Source: an uncultured Myxococcales bacterium
GTDB lineage: Bacteria > Myxococcota_A > Polyangia > Polyangiales > Polyangiaceae
Assembly (NCBI GenBank): GCA_937949945.1
Contig: CALFEQ010000066.1
Span: 1-64,000, forward strand
Reading direction: 5' to 3'
Length of the DNA: 64,000 bases
In this document: positions 1 to 8,737 of the stretch, piece after piece
Position numbering within the stretch: the stretch's first letter is position 1
Layout of the letters: each line of letters opens with the position of its first letter
Made by a program: the position numbers and the translations under genes
Notes under the pieces: model-generated
What the model was told of the DNA's origin: nothing
The model's input: the letters and a program-made list of their open reading frames with translations, nothing else
Database searches by the model: none

Positions 1-45
1 GGCGGCTGGGGCGACGAGGGCGGCTGGGGCGACGATTGGTGGTGA
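1..45 (+). CDS. C-terminal end of a Gly/Trp/Asp-rich protein (5' truncated)
   Basis: The first 45 bases read in frame 1 as GGWGDEGGWGDDWW followed by TGA. An 18-base unit encoding GGWGDE/D occurs twice in tandem, as in low-complexity C-terminal tails of secreted or membrane proteins. The gene enters from outside the window and converges on the ligase gene, leaving 3 bp between the stop codons. No function can be assigned from 14 residues. Confidence 0.55.
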   Translation, partial: GGWGDEGGWGDDWW

Positions 46-48
46 GCT

Positions 49-1128
49 TCAACCGAAGATCCGCCGGATCTCGATCGGCGGCGTGACCTCGAGCTGATCG
101 TAGCGGCACTCCGACGGCGCCTTGTCCGGGCGCCAGCGTTTGAAGTGCGTCGCGTGGCGGAAGCGCGGACCTTGGAGATGGTCGTACGCGACCTCGGCGA
201 CGCGCTCGATCCTCAAGGGCTCCCACGAGAGATCCTTGCCGCGGTTCCAACGGCTCGTGGCGCCCGGCATCCGGCGATCGGCGGCGTGCCGATCGTCCTG
301 CCACTCCGCCCACTCCTTCCACGGGTGGTTCTCGCGGGCACCCTCGCGCAGCGGTTCGAGCTCCTTCGCGAGCTCGGCGCGCCGAGCCTGCGTGAACGAC
401 GCGCAGATGCCCACGTGGTGCAGCTTGCCCTCGCCGTCGTAGAGACCGAGCAGCAGCGAGCCGACCAGCTTGTCCTTCCCGTTCTTGTACCAACGGAAGC
501 CCGCGACGACGCAGTCCGCCGTGCGCGCGTGCTTGATCTTCAGCATCACGCGCTTGTTCGGCTGGTACGTGAGATCGAGAGGCTTCGCCATCACGCCGTC
601 GAGCCCTGCGCCCTCGAAGCGCGAGAACCAGTCCTGCGCGACCGCCCGGTCCTGCGTCGCGGGCGTGACGTGGATCGGCGGCTTCGCGCCCGCGAGCGCT
701 TCTTCGAGCCGCCTTCGCCGCTCGATCTGCGGAAGCTCGCGCAGATCCTCGTCGCCGAGCGCGAGGAGATCCCACGCGACGAACGAGGCGGGCTTCTCCT
801 TCGCGAGCATCTCGACGCGCGACGCCGCCGGGTGGATGCGCAGCAAGAGCGCGTCGAAATCGAGGACGTCGTCGTGCGCGATCACGATCTCGCCGTCGAG
901 CACGCACCGCTCCGGGAGGTTCTCCGCGAACGGCGCCGCGAGCTCCGGGAAGTACCGGTCGAGCGGCTTCAGGTCACGGCTCTGCGTGTAGATCTTCTCG
1001 CCGTCCTTGAAGACCATCGCGCGAAAGCCGTCCCACTTCGGCTCGTAGAGCCACCCCTCCCCTTCCGGGATCTCGGCCGTGAGCTTCGCGAGCATCGGAG
1101 GAACGGGAGGCTGGAAGGGCAGCGACAC
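49..1128 (-). CDS. ATP-dependent DNA ligase, LigC-like
   Basis: This protein seals DNA nicks using ATP, probably in repair. From a GTG start it has 359 residues, the usual size of stand-alone LigC-type ligases. The adenylation motif EPKWDGFRA puts the catalytic lysine near residue 31. Later nucleotidyltransferase motifs are visible (LDGEIV, GLDGVMAKP, MLKIKHARTADCVV), and the C-terminal part has OB-fold character. The open frame continues upstream through a repeat array, but that extension is Pro/Gly/Arg-rich low complexity. The GTG at 1128 is preferred because the protein then begins with the family-typical LPFQPPVPPMLAK stretch and a TACCGT box lies 7 nt upstream. No Ku or LigD polymerase gene is nearby. 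Confidence 0.9.
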   Translation of the reverse strand: MSLPFQPPVPPMLAKLTAEIPEGEGWLYEPKWDGFRAMVFKDGEKIYTQSRDLKPLDRYFPELAAPFAENLPERCVLDGEIVIAHDDVLDFDALLLRIHPAASRVEMLAKEKPASFVAWDLLALGDEDLRELPQIERRRRLEEALAGAKPPIHVTPATQDRAVAQDWFSRFEGAGLDGVMAKPLDLTYQPNKRVMLKIKHARTADCVVAGFRWYKNGKDKLVGSLLLGLYDGEGKLHHVGICASFTQARRAELAKELEPLREGARENHPWKEWAEWQDDRHAADRRMPGATSRWNRGKDLSWEPLRIERVAEVAYDHLQGPRFRHATHFKRWRPDKAPSECRYDQLEVTPPIEIRRIFG

Positions 1129-1135
1129 GGCCGGG

Positions 1136-1141
1136 ACGGTA
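1136..1141 (-). promoter_or_regulatory. -10-like TACCGT box of the ligase gene
   Basis: On the minus strand TACCGT ends 7 nt before the GTG start. There is no Shine-Dalgarno-like run between them, which suggests a leaderless or nearly leaderless transcript. Confidence 0.4.
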
Positions 1142-1153
1142 GCACGAAATGAG

Positions 1154-1232
1154 AGGCTCCAGGCTCCAGGCCCGAAGAGGCTCCGGGCTCCAGGCCCGAA
1201 GAGGCTCCGGGCTCCAGGCTCCAGGCTCCAGG
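1154..1232. repeat. GGCTCC(A/G)GG tandem repeat array
   Basis: A perfect 24-bp unit beginning CCCGAAGAGGCTCCGG occurs twice in tandem (1171-1194 and 1195-1218), flanked by extra 7-bp CTCCAGG units. Read on the ligase coding strand it is a run of CTGGAGCC and CGGAGCC. The same words form the arms of the element at 46966-47112, upstream of polX. Confidence 0.8.
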
Positions 1233-1355
1233 GAAGACGAACCGCAGCCCTATGGCCTCGCTGGATGCTTCGATCGCTTGGATCCGACCTCGGTAGCTGG
1301 CGGTCGAAGAACTCTTGCTGAGGACTGAGGACCGAGGACTCGCGCCGAAGGCGCG

Positions 1356-2162
1356 CTACCCCCCCAATCGCGCCGGGCCGCGTACGCGCCGGGCGAGCGC
1401 GCGCGCTGCGGCGCCTGCGAGGTACGGCAGATCCTCGATGAAGTACCGGCGGAAGAAGCGGCTCGGCTCTTGCGCGAAGCGGTACAGCCACTCGAGGCCC
1501 GAACGTTGGAGCCATTTCGGAGCACGCCGGCGAATGCCCGCCGCGAGCTCGAAAGAGCCGCCGACGCCGATCGAGACCGGCACGCCGAGCTCGTCCTTGT
1601 TGCGGACGATCCACTTCTCCTGCTTCGGCGCGCCGAGCGCGACGAGCAAGATGTCCGGCGCGGCTTGCCGCACGATGCGGCGGATCCGCTCTTGCTCGTC
1701 CTTCGTGTCGAAGACCTCCGGTGGGGGACAGTAGGTGCCCACGACGCGTGCGCCCGGGTACCGTCGCTCGACGGCCTCCGCCGCCTTCGCCGCCGCGCCC
1801 GGCGACCCGCCGAGGAAGAAGAGCTTCAGGTTGGCTTCGCCCGAGACGCGAGCGAGCTCCCAGAACAGATCGCTACCGGCGACGCGCTCCGGCAGCGGCG
1901 CGCTCGACGCGATGCGAGACAACCAGACGACCGGCGCACCGTCGGCGACGACCAAGTCGGCCTTGCGATACGCCTGACGGAACTCGGGGTCGCGCTCCGC
2001 GATGACGAGGTGGTCGAGGTTGCCCGTGCAGACGTACCGAGCACGGTCGCGCTTCTTCGCCATCCGTACGATGCGACGGACGGCTTCCTTCATCGTCACC
2101 TTGTCGAAGCTCAGCTCGTCGACGGTGACGCGGGGCGCGAGCGGAAGGACCTGAGCAACCAT
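1356..2162 (-). CDS. WecG/TagA/CpsF family glycosyltransferase
   Basis: The 268-residue protein fits the WecG/TagA/CpsF family, which transfers N-acetylhexosaminuronic acid or ManNAc-type sugars onto lipid-linked intermediates of surface polysaccharides. Visible family marks are CTGNLDHLVIAERD, the acidic ADGAPVVWLSR segment, the Rossmann-like LFFLGGSPGAAAKAA loop, LVALGAPKQEKW and the basic, amphipathic C-terminus RFFRRYFIEDLPYL used for membrane association. ATG 2162 (MVAQVLPLAPRV) is chosen because upstream in-frame sequence is Arg-rich and unlike the family. It is an isolated gene with no other polysaccharide genes adjacent, so the actual glycan is unknown. Confidence 0.85.
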   Translation of the reverse strand: MVAQVLPLAPRVTVDELSFDKVTMKEAVRRIVRMAKKRDRARYVCTGNLDHLVIAERDPEFRQAYRKADLVVADGAPVVWLSRIASSAPLPERVAGSDLFWELARVSGEANLKLFFLGGSPGAAAKAAEAVERRYPGARVVGTYCPPPEVFDTKDEQERIRRIVRQAAPDILLVALGAPKQEKWIVRNKDELGVPVSIGVGGSFELAAGIRRRAPKWLQRSGLEWLYRFAQEPSRFFRRYFIEDLPYLAGAAARALARRVRGPARLGG

Positions 2163-2344
2163 GATGCATGCTCGACGTGCGAGCGGCGTGCCCGCCGCGA
2201 CCGAGATGCGGGTCCGCGATTGCCACGTAGCATCGTGTCTCCGTCGGGATTTCGGTCGTCGGTCTCGACGCGTCGGAGCCTCGTCGAACGACGCACGCAC
2301 GAGGCAGCACCAATCCGCCTCTCCTCCGCACGCGTGCCTCGCGG

Positions 2345-3067
2345 TTACGCATCCGCGAGCGAGAGCTCGACGATTCGTAGCGGGTGCTCCGCGGACGTCC
2401 GCCGCAAGAGCGGCAACGACACGTTGTAGACGGGCGTGCCCACGCGCGTCTTGCCTTCGAGGTGGCCGCGATGGACGTGGCCGTGGAACACCACCGTCGG
2501 CGGGAAGCGCTCGAGCGGCTCCTCGAGGCGGCTGCAGCCGAGGAACGGGTAGATCTCCTCCGGCTCGCCGATGACCGTCTCGCGGATGGGCGAGTAGTGG
2601 AGCAGCGCCACCGTCCGCTGCGTCCGCAGCCGTGCGAGCGCCGACTCGAGCTTGAGCGCTTCGTCGATCGCCTCCTTCACGAACGCTTTGACGATCGGCT
2701 CGCCCCACGGCCCGAGCGTGCTGCGACCGAAGCCCCCGCAGAACCCTTTGACGCCGGCGAAGCCGACGTCGTCGATCGTGTGGGCGTCGCCGTCGAGGAC
2801 GCGAACGCCGGCCTCGGACAGGATCTCCGTGATCTTCGCGGCGTGCCCCGCTTCGTAGTCGTGGTTGCCGAGGACGGCGATGATGGGGAGCTTCACGACG
2901 GACAGCTCGTGGACGAGCACGTGGGCCTCCTCCGGATGACCGTAATCCGTGAGGTCGCCGCAGAGCACGAGCACGTCCGCACGTCCGTCCGCGTGCGCGA
3001 AGATCGGGCGGAGCTCGCCGGCCGACTCCTTCGAGCAGTGAAGATCGCCGACCGCAGCGATCCTCAT
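2345..3067 (-). CDS. Calcineurin-like metallophosphoesterase
   Basis: A 240-residue cytosolic metallophosphoesterase with the five metal-ligand blocks in order: GDLHC near the N-terminus, CGDLTDYG, LGNHDYE, LLHYSP and the C-terminal FHGHVHRG. These are the residues of a dinuclear metal centre that hydrolyses phosphate mono- or diesters. The substrate cannot be inferred. ATG 3067 is supported by AGAGGA just upstream and by the start MRIAAVGDLHC, which is where the fold begins. The gene is transcribed away from the nucleotidyltransferase-like gene, with a shared upstream region of about 200 bp. Confidence 0.85.
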   Translation of the reverse strand: MRIAAVGDLHCSKESAGELRPIFAHADGRADVLVLCGDLTDYGHPEEAHVLVHELSVVKLPIIAVLGNHDYEAGHAAKITEILSEAGVRVLDGDAHTIDDVGFAGVKGFCGGFGRSTLGPWGEPIVKAFVKEAIDEALKLESALARLRTQRTVALLHYSPIRETVIGEPEEIYPFLGCSRLEEPLERFPPTVVFHGHVHRGHLEGKTRVGTPVYNVSLPLLRRTSAEHPLRIVELSLADA

Positions 3068-3179
3068 CGACGTCCTCTTCAACTCGGCTCCGTGCTCGAG
3101 GCTCGTTCTTACGTCGGCGTCGCCCATGAGCTCCGTCTCGATGGCCGTCCCATACCTCGTGACGGAGGGGCGATCGAAC

Positions 3180-3193
3180 TCGACCGGGGTCGA
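3180..3193. promoter_or_regulatory. Dyad TCGACC-GG-GGTCGA in a divergent promoter region
   Basis: Two 6-bp arms in perfect dyad symmetry around GG lie midway between the divergent starts at 3067 and 3264. The size and position suit a regulator operator. No regulator gene is adjacent. Confidence 0.3.
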
Positions 3194-3263
3194 TTGTGCA
3201 TCGCGGCGTGGAACGACACTTGAACGAGATCGCACACCCCCGAAGTGGGCCCGCGACACGGCC

Positions 3264-4082
3264 ATGGTCCAACCTCCGCGAACGCACGTCCCGCTCAGCA
3301 CTCGTCGGATGGTCCGGCCCGTCGCCCGGCAGTTCTACGAGGACGTGCTGAGGACGCTCATCAAGGCCAAGGTCCCGTTCCTCGTCGGCGGCGCGCTCGC
3401 GCTGAAGCACTTCGCCGGCATCGTGCGCGGCACCAAAGACCTCGACATCTTCCTCCGCAAAGAGGACCTCCAGCGTGCGATGGAGGCCCTCTCCGAGCAG
3501 GGCTACGAGACGGAGCTCGTCTTTCCCCACTGGCTGGCCAAGGCCTGGTCGGGGCCGCACTTCGTCGATCTGATCTTCGACTCTGCGAACGGAGTCTGTC
3601 CTGTCGACGAGGGATGGTTCGAGCACGCCTCGCAGTGCACGCTCTGGGGGATGCGCGTCCTCGTCTCGCCGGCCGAGGAGATGATCGTCAGCAAAGCCTT
3701 CGTGATGGAGCGTGAGCGCTTCGACGGCGCGGACGTGTACCACTTGATCGAAGCCTGCGGGCCGAGCCTCGACTGGGAGCGCCTCCTCGCCCGGTTCGGT
3801 GAGCACTGGCGCGTGCTGCTCGGGCACCTGATCTTCTTCTCGTTCGTCTACCCGCAGCGGCGCGACAACGTCCCGCGCTGGCTCATGATCACGCTCCTCG
3901 ACCGCGCCAAGGAGGAGCTCGGGCCCGAGGACGTCCCGGTCTGCCGAGGGACGCTGCTCTCCCGCGAGCAGTACCTCGTCGACGTGCGCGAGCGCGGCTA
4001 CGTCGACGCGCGCGTGGCGCCGTGGGGACCGATCCCGCCCGAGGACATCGATCGCTGGACGGACGCGATCCCGCCGAGGTAG
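3264..4082 (+). CDS. Nucleotidyltransferase-like protein (AbiEii/MNT-type fold)
   Basis: The 272-residue protein has the N-terminal nucleotidyltransferase pattern VGGALALKHF (residues 41-50) followed by a conserved acidic pair in TKDLDIFL (around 59-61), as in MNT/AbiEii-type and DUF6036-like proteins. A later VSPAEEMIVSKAFVMERERFDGADVYH-type segment is also typical of that group. No partner gene such as a HEPN toxin or AbiEi antitoxin is next to it, so a toxin-antitoxin role is not supported. ATG 3309 is an alternative start. I read it as a stand-alone nucleotidyltransferase-fold protein of unknown substrate. Confidence 0.7.
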   Translation: MVQPPRTHVPLSTRRMVRPVARQFYEDVLRTLIKAKVPFLVGGALALKHFAGIVRGTKDLDIFLRKEDLQRAMEALSEQGYETELVFPHWLAKAWSGPHFVDLIFDSANGVCPVDEGWFEHASQCTLWGMRVLVSPAEEMIVSKAFVMERERFDGADVYHLIEACGPSLDWERLLARFGEHWRVLLGHLIFFSFVYPQRRDNVPRWLMITLLDRAKEELGPEDVPVCRGTLLSREQYLVDVRERGYVDARVAPWGPIPPEDIDRWTDAIPPR

Positions 4083-4097
4083 CCGGAGCCACCGCCG

Positions 4098-4892
4098 TCA
4101 GGCGACCACGAAGGGATCGCCGTCCTTCTCGCTCGCGACGACCGTGAGCCCCTGGAGGCGCGCGGCGATGCGCGAGGCGTACGCCTTCACGGCCGCGCGC
4201 TCGCTGTTGGAGTGGAGCGTCGCCACGACCGAGACACCACGCCGGACGGCGGAGAGCGCATCGTGGTGGCGGATCTCGCCCGTGACGAAGAGGTCGGCGC
4301 GCTCGCGAACCGCATCCTCGAGCAGCTCTCCTCCGGCGCCCGCGGCGACGGCCACACGGCGCACGATCGTGTCGAGCGAGCCGGCGACGAGCACGTACTC
4401 GAGCCCCAGCGCGGGCTTGAGACGCGCGACCACCTTCGCCAGCGTCTCCGGCGCGACGTCGCCGACCCGGCCGAGCCCGATGCCCTCGGGCTCCGTCGTC
4501 CCCGGCCGGCCCACGTACGGCCGAAGCGGCCTCCGCCCCGCGGCCGCGACGCCGCACGCATCGGCGAGGAAGTCGTTCGTGCCGGCGGGCGCGACGTCGA
4601 GCGCCGTGTGCGGGCTGTAGAGCGCGATGCCCCGCCGAACCGCGTCCGCCCAGAGCGCGTCGTGCGGGACGCGCTTGACCGGCGCGAACATCGGCGGGTG
4701 ATACGACACGACGAGCTCGGCGTTCATCGCCCGCGCCTCCTCGGCGACGGCCGTCGAGTAGTCCACCGTCACGAGCACGCGGCCGACGTTCGCGTCCGGA
4801 TCGCCGACGATGAGCCCGACGTTGTCCCAGCTCTCCGCCCAGCGCAGCGGCGCCAGCTCTTCGAGGACTGCGATCACTTCGCGCAGCTTCAT
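4098..4892 (-). CDS. Nif3-like dinuclear metal centre protein (YbgI/YqfO family)
   Basis: At 264 residues this matches short Nif3 proteins, which form toroidal hexamers with a dinuclear metal site. It is sometimes annotated as GTP cyclohydrolase 1 type 2, though the in vivo role is unsettled. Typical blocks are ESWDNVGLIVGD, VTVDYS, VSYHPPMF with a metal-binding His, YSPHTALDVAP with a second His, GTNDFLA, and the C-terminal TGEIRHHDAL. GGAGGTGGAGG lies just upstream of ATG 4892. It is the last gene in a minus-strand run behind the large TPR gene, separated by 70 bp. Confidence 0.9.
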   Translation of the reverse strand: MKLREVIAVLEELAPLRWAESWDNVGLIVGDPDANVGRVLVTVDYSTAVAEEARAMNAELVVSYHPPMFAPVKRVPHDALWADAVRRGIALYSPHTALDVAPAGTNDFLADACGVAAAGRRPLRPYVGRPGTTEPEGIGLGRVGDVAPETLAKVVARLKPALGLEYVLVAGSLDTIVRRVAVAAGAGGELLEDAVRERADLFVTGEIRHHDALSAVRRGVSVVATLHSNSERAAVKAYASRIAARLQGLTVVASEKDGDPFVVA

Positions 4893-4962
4893 GCCTCCAC
4901 CTCCGTCCCGTTCCTTCTCCCGTCCTGGATGACGATCACGCGTTCGGAGAACGGTTCTTCGC

Positions 4963-7900
4963 TCACGCGATCGCCAGACCGAGCCGACGCCTCAGGTTCG
5001 CGCACGCGTCGCCGAGGAACCAGACGACGAGCTCCTTCATCTTCTCCCGCGGGCTGAGGTCGCCGGGCGCCTGCGGCTCGAGCGCGATCGCCGTGCGCGC
5101 GGCCTCGAGGTCGCCTGCGAGCAAGAGACCGCCGTAGGAGGCGGACAGGTCGGCGAGCTGCGACCACCGCAGCACGTCGAGGCGCCCGCCCTCGGCCATC
5201 GACCTCTCCACCGCCTCGGCCATGCGAGCGATGTCGTCCTTCTTCAATCGCTCGCGCAGCGGGACGTCGCCCGGTTCGACCTGGTTGGTCGCGATGCGAG
5301 CCGCCGACGCCGCGAGCGCCTTCAGCTCGGAGATCGACGGACACAGCGCGCGTGCGAGCAACGGCGGCGTCAGCTCGAGGACGCGCTTGCCGATCATGAA
5401 CGCCAGCGCCTCACGGGTGACGCCCGCGAGGCCCTGCATGTAGACGAGCAGGCTCGGGGGCTTCGTGGCCGCCGGCGCGAGCGCGGGTCCGGCGATGCGC
5501 CGCGCGAAGAGCTTCGGTGCCGGAGCGCCGAAGATCGCCGCCGCGCGTGCGACCTGCTGGACGAGCCAGTTCTGCCCTTTGAGCACCGGTCCGGGGTGAT
5601 GGAGGCGCTCGCGGAGCGACATCCTCGAGAGCGCGAGCTCGATGACCGCGGGCGCCACCGTCTGGAAGATCTCGGTGAGCGTCGGATCGAGCTCCGGATG
5701 GATGAAGTACCGGTACCCGTCCTGGCCGAGCTCGTGGGTGATGCGCTCGATGGGCGTCGGCGGATGGCTCTGCCGAAAGCTCGCGGCCATCGGGTGCGCG
5801 ATGTCGAGGAAGCACATCGCGCTCGCGACGCACAGCGCGCGGTCGCGGGCGTTCTGCGAGGCGAGCAGCTCGAACAGCGCCGGGTACGGCCGCGGGTCCA
5901 TCGGATCCCGCAGGACGCGGTCGAGCGTGATCGCGACGGCGCCGCTCGTCTGTCCGATGCTCGCGAGCAGCTCGCGGAGCATCGCCTGCGCCTCCTCGTC
6001 CTTGGGATCGAGCTGCACGGCACGCTCGATCACCTGGATCGCTTGCTGGATGTCGCCGATGCGGTCCCGGTAGACGATGCCGAGCTGCTTGTTGAGCAGG
6101 TGCGACAGCGCGCGGTCGTTCCGGTTGTCCGCGCGCGAGATCATCTTCCGGTACATGTGCTCGAGGCCGAACCAGTCCTTGGCCTCGGTGAGGATGCGGA
6201 CGATCCTTTCGAACGCCTCGAGCTGCGACGGATCGACGTCGAGCGTGCGATCGAACAGCTCGAGGGCCGTCCCGCGGTCGAGCAGCTCCGAGTTGGCGAC
6301 CTGCCCCATCGTGAAGAGGGTCTTCGCCCGACGACGGGGATCGGTGTCGACCTCCGAGATGGACTTGAGGACGTCGAAGAGCGCCGGCCACCTCCTCGTC
6401 TTCTGGTAGATCGCGAGCAGCTTGTGCAACAGCTGCAGATCGGCGGGCGCGAGCTTCCGCGCGGCCTCGTAGGTCTCCGCCGCGAGGTCGTCCTGTCCGA
6501 TCTTCGCGAACGCCTCCGCCGTCTCGAGGAGCTTTGCGAGCCGCTCGGCCGGGTCGGCGAGCGCCTCCGCCATCTGTCGCTTCAAGGCGAGCGCGGCGAT
6601 CTTGTTGCCCGTGGCGGCGTGATGCTGCGAGAGCCCGGCGAGCGCGCGCTCGTTGGCCGGCTCCTCGGCCAGCACGTCGTCGTAGATCGTGACGGCGCGG
6701 TCGCCCTCGCCGATGAGCTCGAGGACCTCCGCGAGGAGGACGCGCGACTCGATCGAGAGCCCGTCGGGGTGATCCGCGATCGCGATGAGCGAGTCGCGCG
6801 CCTCGAGCACCTCCGGGTCCGCGCGCATGTCGCTCGCGGCGCGGACGAGATCGCGCCGTGCGTCGTCCTCCTCGCGCCGCGCCTCGAACGCCGCGATGGC
6901 GGCGTGCAGCGCGACGTCGGGCTTCCCGAGCGCGAACGCGATCTCCGTCTGCGCCCGGAGCGCCGTGTAGAGACGGTAGCCGTCCTTGTCCCGTTCGGCC
7001 GCCGCGATCACGACGGGGACGAGCGACTCCGCGAGCCCGAAGCGCTGCTCGGCGAGGTAGATCGGCAAGAGCGCGGACGCCGCCGCCTCGTTCGTCGGAT
7101 CCGCCGCGATCGCCTGCTCCCACGCGGTGCGCTCGCCTTCGCGGTCGCCCATCTTCGCGCGATGCTCGGCGAGCTCCGCGAAGGCGGTCGCGCGCGCGCG
7201 TGGCGTCTCCGTCGCGGCCGCCCGCTCCTCGAGGTAGCGGCCGACGCGCGCGTGGTCCTTCTCGGCGCGCGCGTCCCAGAGGAGCGCATTCCACGCCGAC
7301 GCGTTGCTCGGGTCGGCCGCGACGGCGCGCTCGAAGTAGCGTCGCGCCGCGGCCGAATCGGTCGGCGTGAGGAGCTGCCCGGCGATGAGGGCGTGCCGCG
7401 CCTTCATCGCAGGCTCCTCGACGATGTCCGCGAGCCGGTCCCTGCACTGGACGGCGAGCTTCACGTCGCCGACCTTCTCGGCGAGGCGGGCGAGCTCGCT
7501 CAGCACCGTCTCGTCGTCGGGGATGACGCCGGCGAGCCGTCGATAGGTCTCGAGGGCGGCGCGGATGTCGCCGAGCTTCGACTCGAGCACCTCGCCGAGG
7601 CTCTTCAGGCGCGCGGAGCGCCGCTCGGGGTCGGTGTCAGCGACGGCCGCGCGCTCGAGCACGCCCGAGAGCTCGGGCCACATCCGCGCGGCGCGGTAGC
7701 ACCGCTCGAGGTCGTCGAGCACCGCGAGATAGGTCGGCGCACGCTTGAGGACGCGCTCGAGCGTCCGTGCGGCGAGCTCCGGGCGCCGGAAGTCGTCTTC
7801 CTCGAGCTTCGCGAGCCTGAGGAGGATCTGGATGCGCTCGCTTTCCTCGACGTCCGCGTCGGCCTGACGTCGAAGGACGTCCGCGAGCGCCAGCTTGTCG

Positions 7901-8649
7901 CCCTCCGCGATCGCGATCTGCTCGAGACCACGGAGCGGGTCCATCATGTGCGGGAACAGCTTGTGGGCCTGCTCGAAGTGCTTCTTGGCCTCGGCGCGGT
8001 TGAGCGTCCGCTCCTCGAGGTAGCGGGACGCGAGGAGCAAGTGGAGCCTGCACCGCTCGTCCTTCCGGCGCGTGCTGAGCACCGCGAGATCGAGCTCGTC
8101 GATCTCGCGCTTGTAGTCGCCGTGCTCCCGCGCGACCGCCGCTTGCATGAAGTGCACGAGCGCGTGCGTGGGGTCGAGCACGCGTATGCGCTCCACCCAC
8201 TGCCGCGCGAGGTTCGCATCCGGGACGTCACGCGTGAGCCACCGGACGATCGCCTCGTGGTACGCGAGGGCGCGCCTGTGATCGCGCTCGGCGGCCGCGA
8301 GCGATCGCGTCAGTTGGAGGAGGTCGTTCCACCGCTCCTCCGATCGGACGAGGGGCTCGAGGTGATCGAGGATCTCGTCATTCGTCGGATCGGCGCGCCA
8401 CGCCTCGAGCAGCGCGTCGACGGCCTGCGCGCGATCGTCGAGACCGTCGCGCAGCGTGATGGCGATCTCGACGAGCAGGCGGGCGCGGGCGCTCGGCTCC
8501 GCCGTCTGGTCGAGCCGTGCGAGCAGCGCCTCGGCACGCGCGACGGCGTCGGCATCGCCGGGGACGTCCACGAGCGAGTCCGCCGGCCGGCGCTTCCGGA
8601 CGACGAGCCGAATCGAGCCCTCCGAAACCCGGTCGTCGTCGATCGCCAT
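4963..8649 (-). CDS. Very large TPR-repeat protein
   Basis: The 1228-residue protein is built almost entirely of tetratricopeptide-like helical repeats. Recurrent stretches such as AVAADPSNASAWNALLWDAR, AIAADPTNEAAASALLPIY and TLDVDPSQLEAFERIVRIL mark units of 34-40 residues along most of the length. The last 250 or so residues are less repetitive and contain conserved-looking blocks (GYRYFIHPELDPTL, WLVQQVARAAAIFGAPAPK). There is no signal peptide or membrane segment, so it is probably a cytosolic scaffold. Similar proteins are common in Myxococcota, but no specific partner is evident. It is preceded by TAGGAT 10 nt before the ATG and followed by nif3-like on the same strand. Confidence 0.85.
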   Translation of the reverse strand: MAIDDDRVSEGSIRLVVRKRRPADSLVDVPGDADAVARAEALLARLDQTAEPSARARLLVEIAITLRDGLDDRAQAVDALLEAWRADPTNDEILDHLEPLVRSEERWNDLLQLTRSLAAAERDHRRALAYHEAIVRWLTRDVPDANLARQWVERIRVLDPTHALVHFMQAAVAREHGDYKREIDELDLAVLSTRRKDERCRLHLLLASRYLEERTLNRAEAKKHFEQAHKLFPHMMDPLRGLEQIAIAEGDKLALADVLRRQADADVEESERIQILLRLAKLEEDDFRRPELAARTLERVLKRAPTYLAVLDDLERCYRAARMWPELSGVLERAAVADTDPERRSARLKSLGEVLESKLGDIRAALETYRRLAGVIPDDETVLSELARLAEKVGDVKLAVQCRDRLADIVEEPAMKARHALIAGQLLTPTDSAAARRYFERAVAADPSNASAWNALLWDARAEKDHARVGRYLEERAAATETPRARATAFAELAEHRAKMGDREGERTAWEQAIAADPTNEAAASALLPIYLAEQRFGLAESLVPVVIAAAERDKDGYRLYTALRAQTEIAFALGKPDVALHAAIAAFEARREEDDARRDLVRAASDMRADPEVLEARDSLIAIADHPDGLSIESRVLLAEVLELIGEGDRAVTIYDDVLAEEPANERALAGLSQHHAATGNKIAALALKRQMAEALADPAERLAKLLETAEAFAKIGQDDLAAETYEAARKLAPADLQLLHKLLAIYQKTRRWPALFDVLKSISEVDTDPRRRAKTLFTMGQVANSELLDRGTALELFDRTLDVDPSQLEAFERIVRILTEAKDWFGLEHMYRKMISRADNRNDRALSHLLNKQLGIVYRDRIGDIQQAIQVIERAVQLDPKDEEAQAMLRELLASIGQTSGAVAITLDRVLRDPMDPRPYPALFELLASQNARDRALCVASAMCFLDIAHPMAASFRQSHPPTPIERITHELGQDGYRYFIHPELDPTLTEIFQTVAPAVIELALSRMSLRERLHHPGPVLKGQNWLVQQVARAAAIFGAPAPKLFARRIAGPALAPAATKPPSLLVYMQGLAGVTREALAFMIGKRVLELTPPLLARALCPSISELKALAASAARIATNQVEPGDVPLRERLKKDDIARMAEAVERSMAEGGRLDVLRWSQLADLSASYGGLLLAGDLEAARTAIALEPQAPGDLSPREKMKELVVWFLGDACANLRRRLGLAIA

Positions 8650-8659
8650 GCGAGCCGCG

Positions 8660-8665
8660 ATCCTA
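8660..8665 (-). promoter_or_regulatory. -10-like TAGGAT box of the TPR gene
   Basis: TAGGAT on the minus strand lies 10 nt before ATG 8649, close to the sigma-70 -10 consensus. A purine-rich ribosome binding site is absent. Confidence 0.4.
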
Positions 8666-8737
8666 CTTCGCGCCCGACGGCTTCGCCACCACGGGACGGG
8701 GGCGCCGCCGTCGGACGGGAGGGCGACCGTGAGCCCC

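Noticed and set aside
1154..1232. CRISPR-like array
   Set aside because: The repeats abut without unique spacers of constant length and no cas gene is present; it is a simple tandem repeat.
2163..2344. Small gene between the glycosyltransferase and metallophosphoesterase genes
   Set aside because: Short open frames here are Arg/Ser-rich without a credible start or motif.
3264..4082. Toxin-antitoxin system based on the nucleotidyltransferase fold
   Set aside because: No partner antitoxin or HEPN gene lies adjacent on the same strand.
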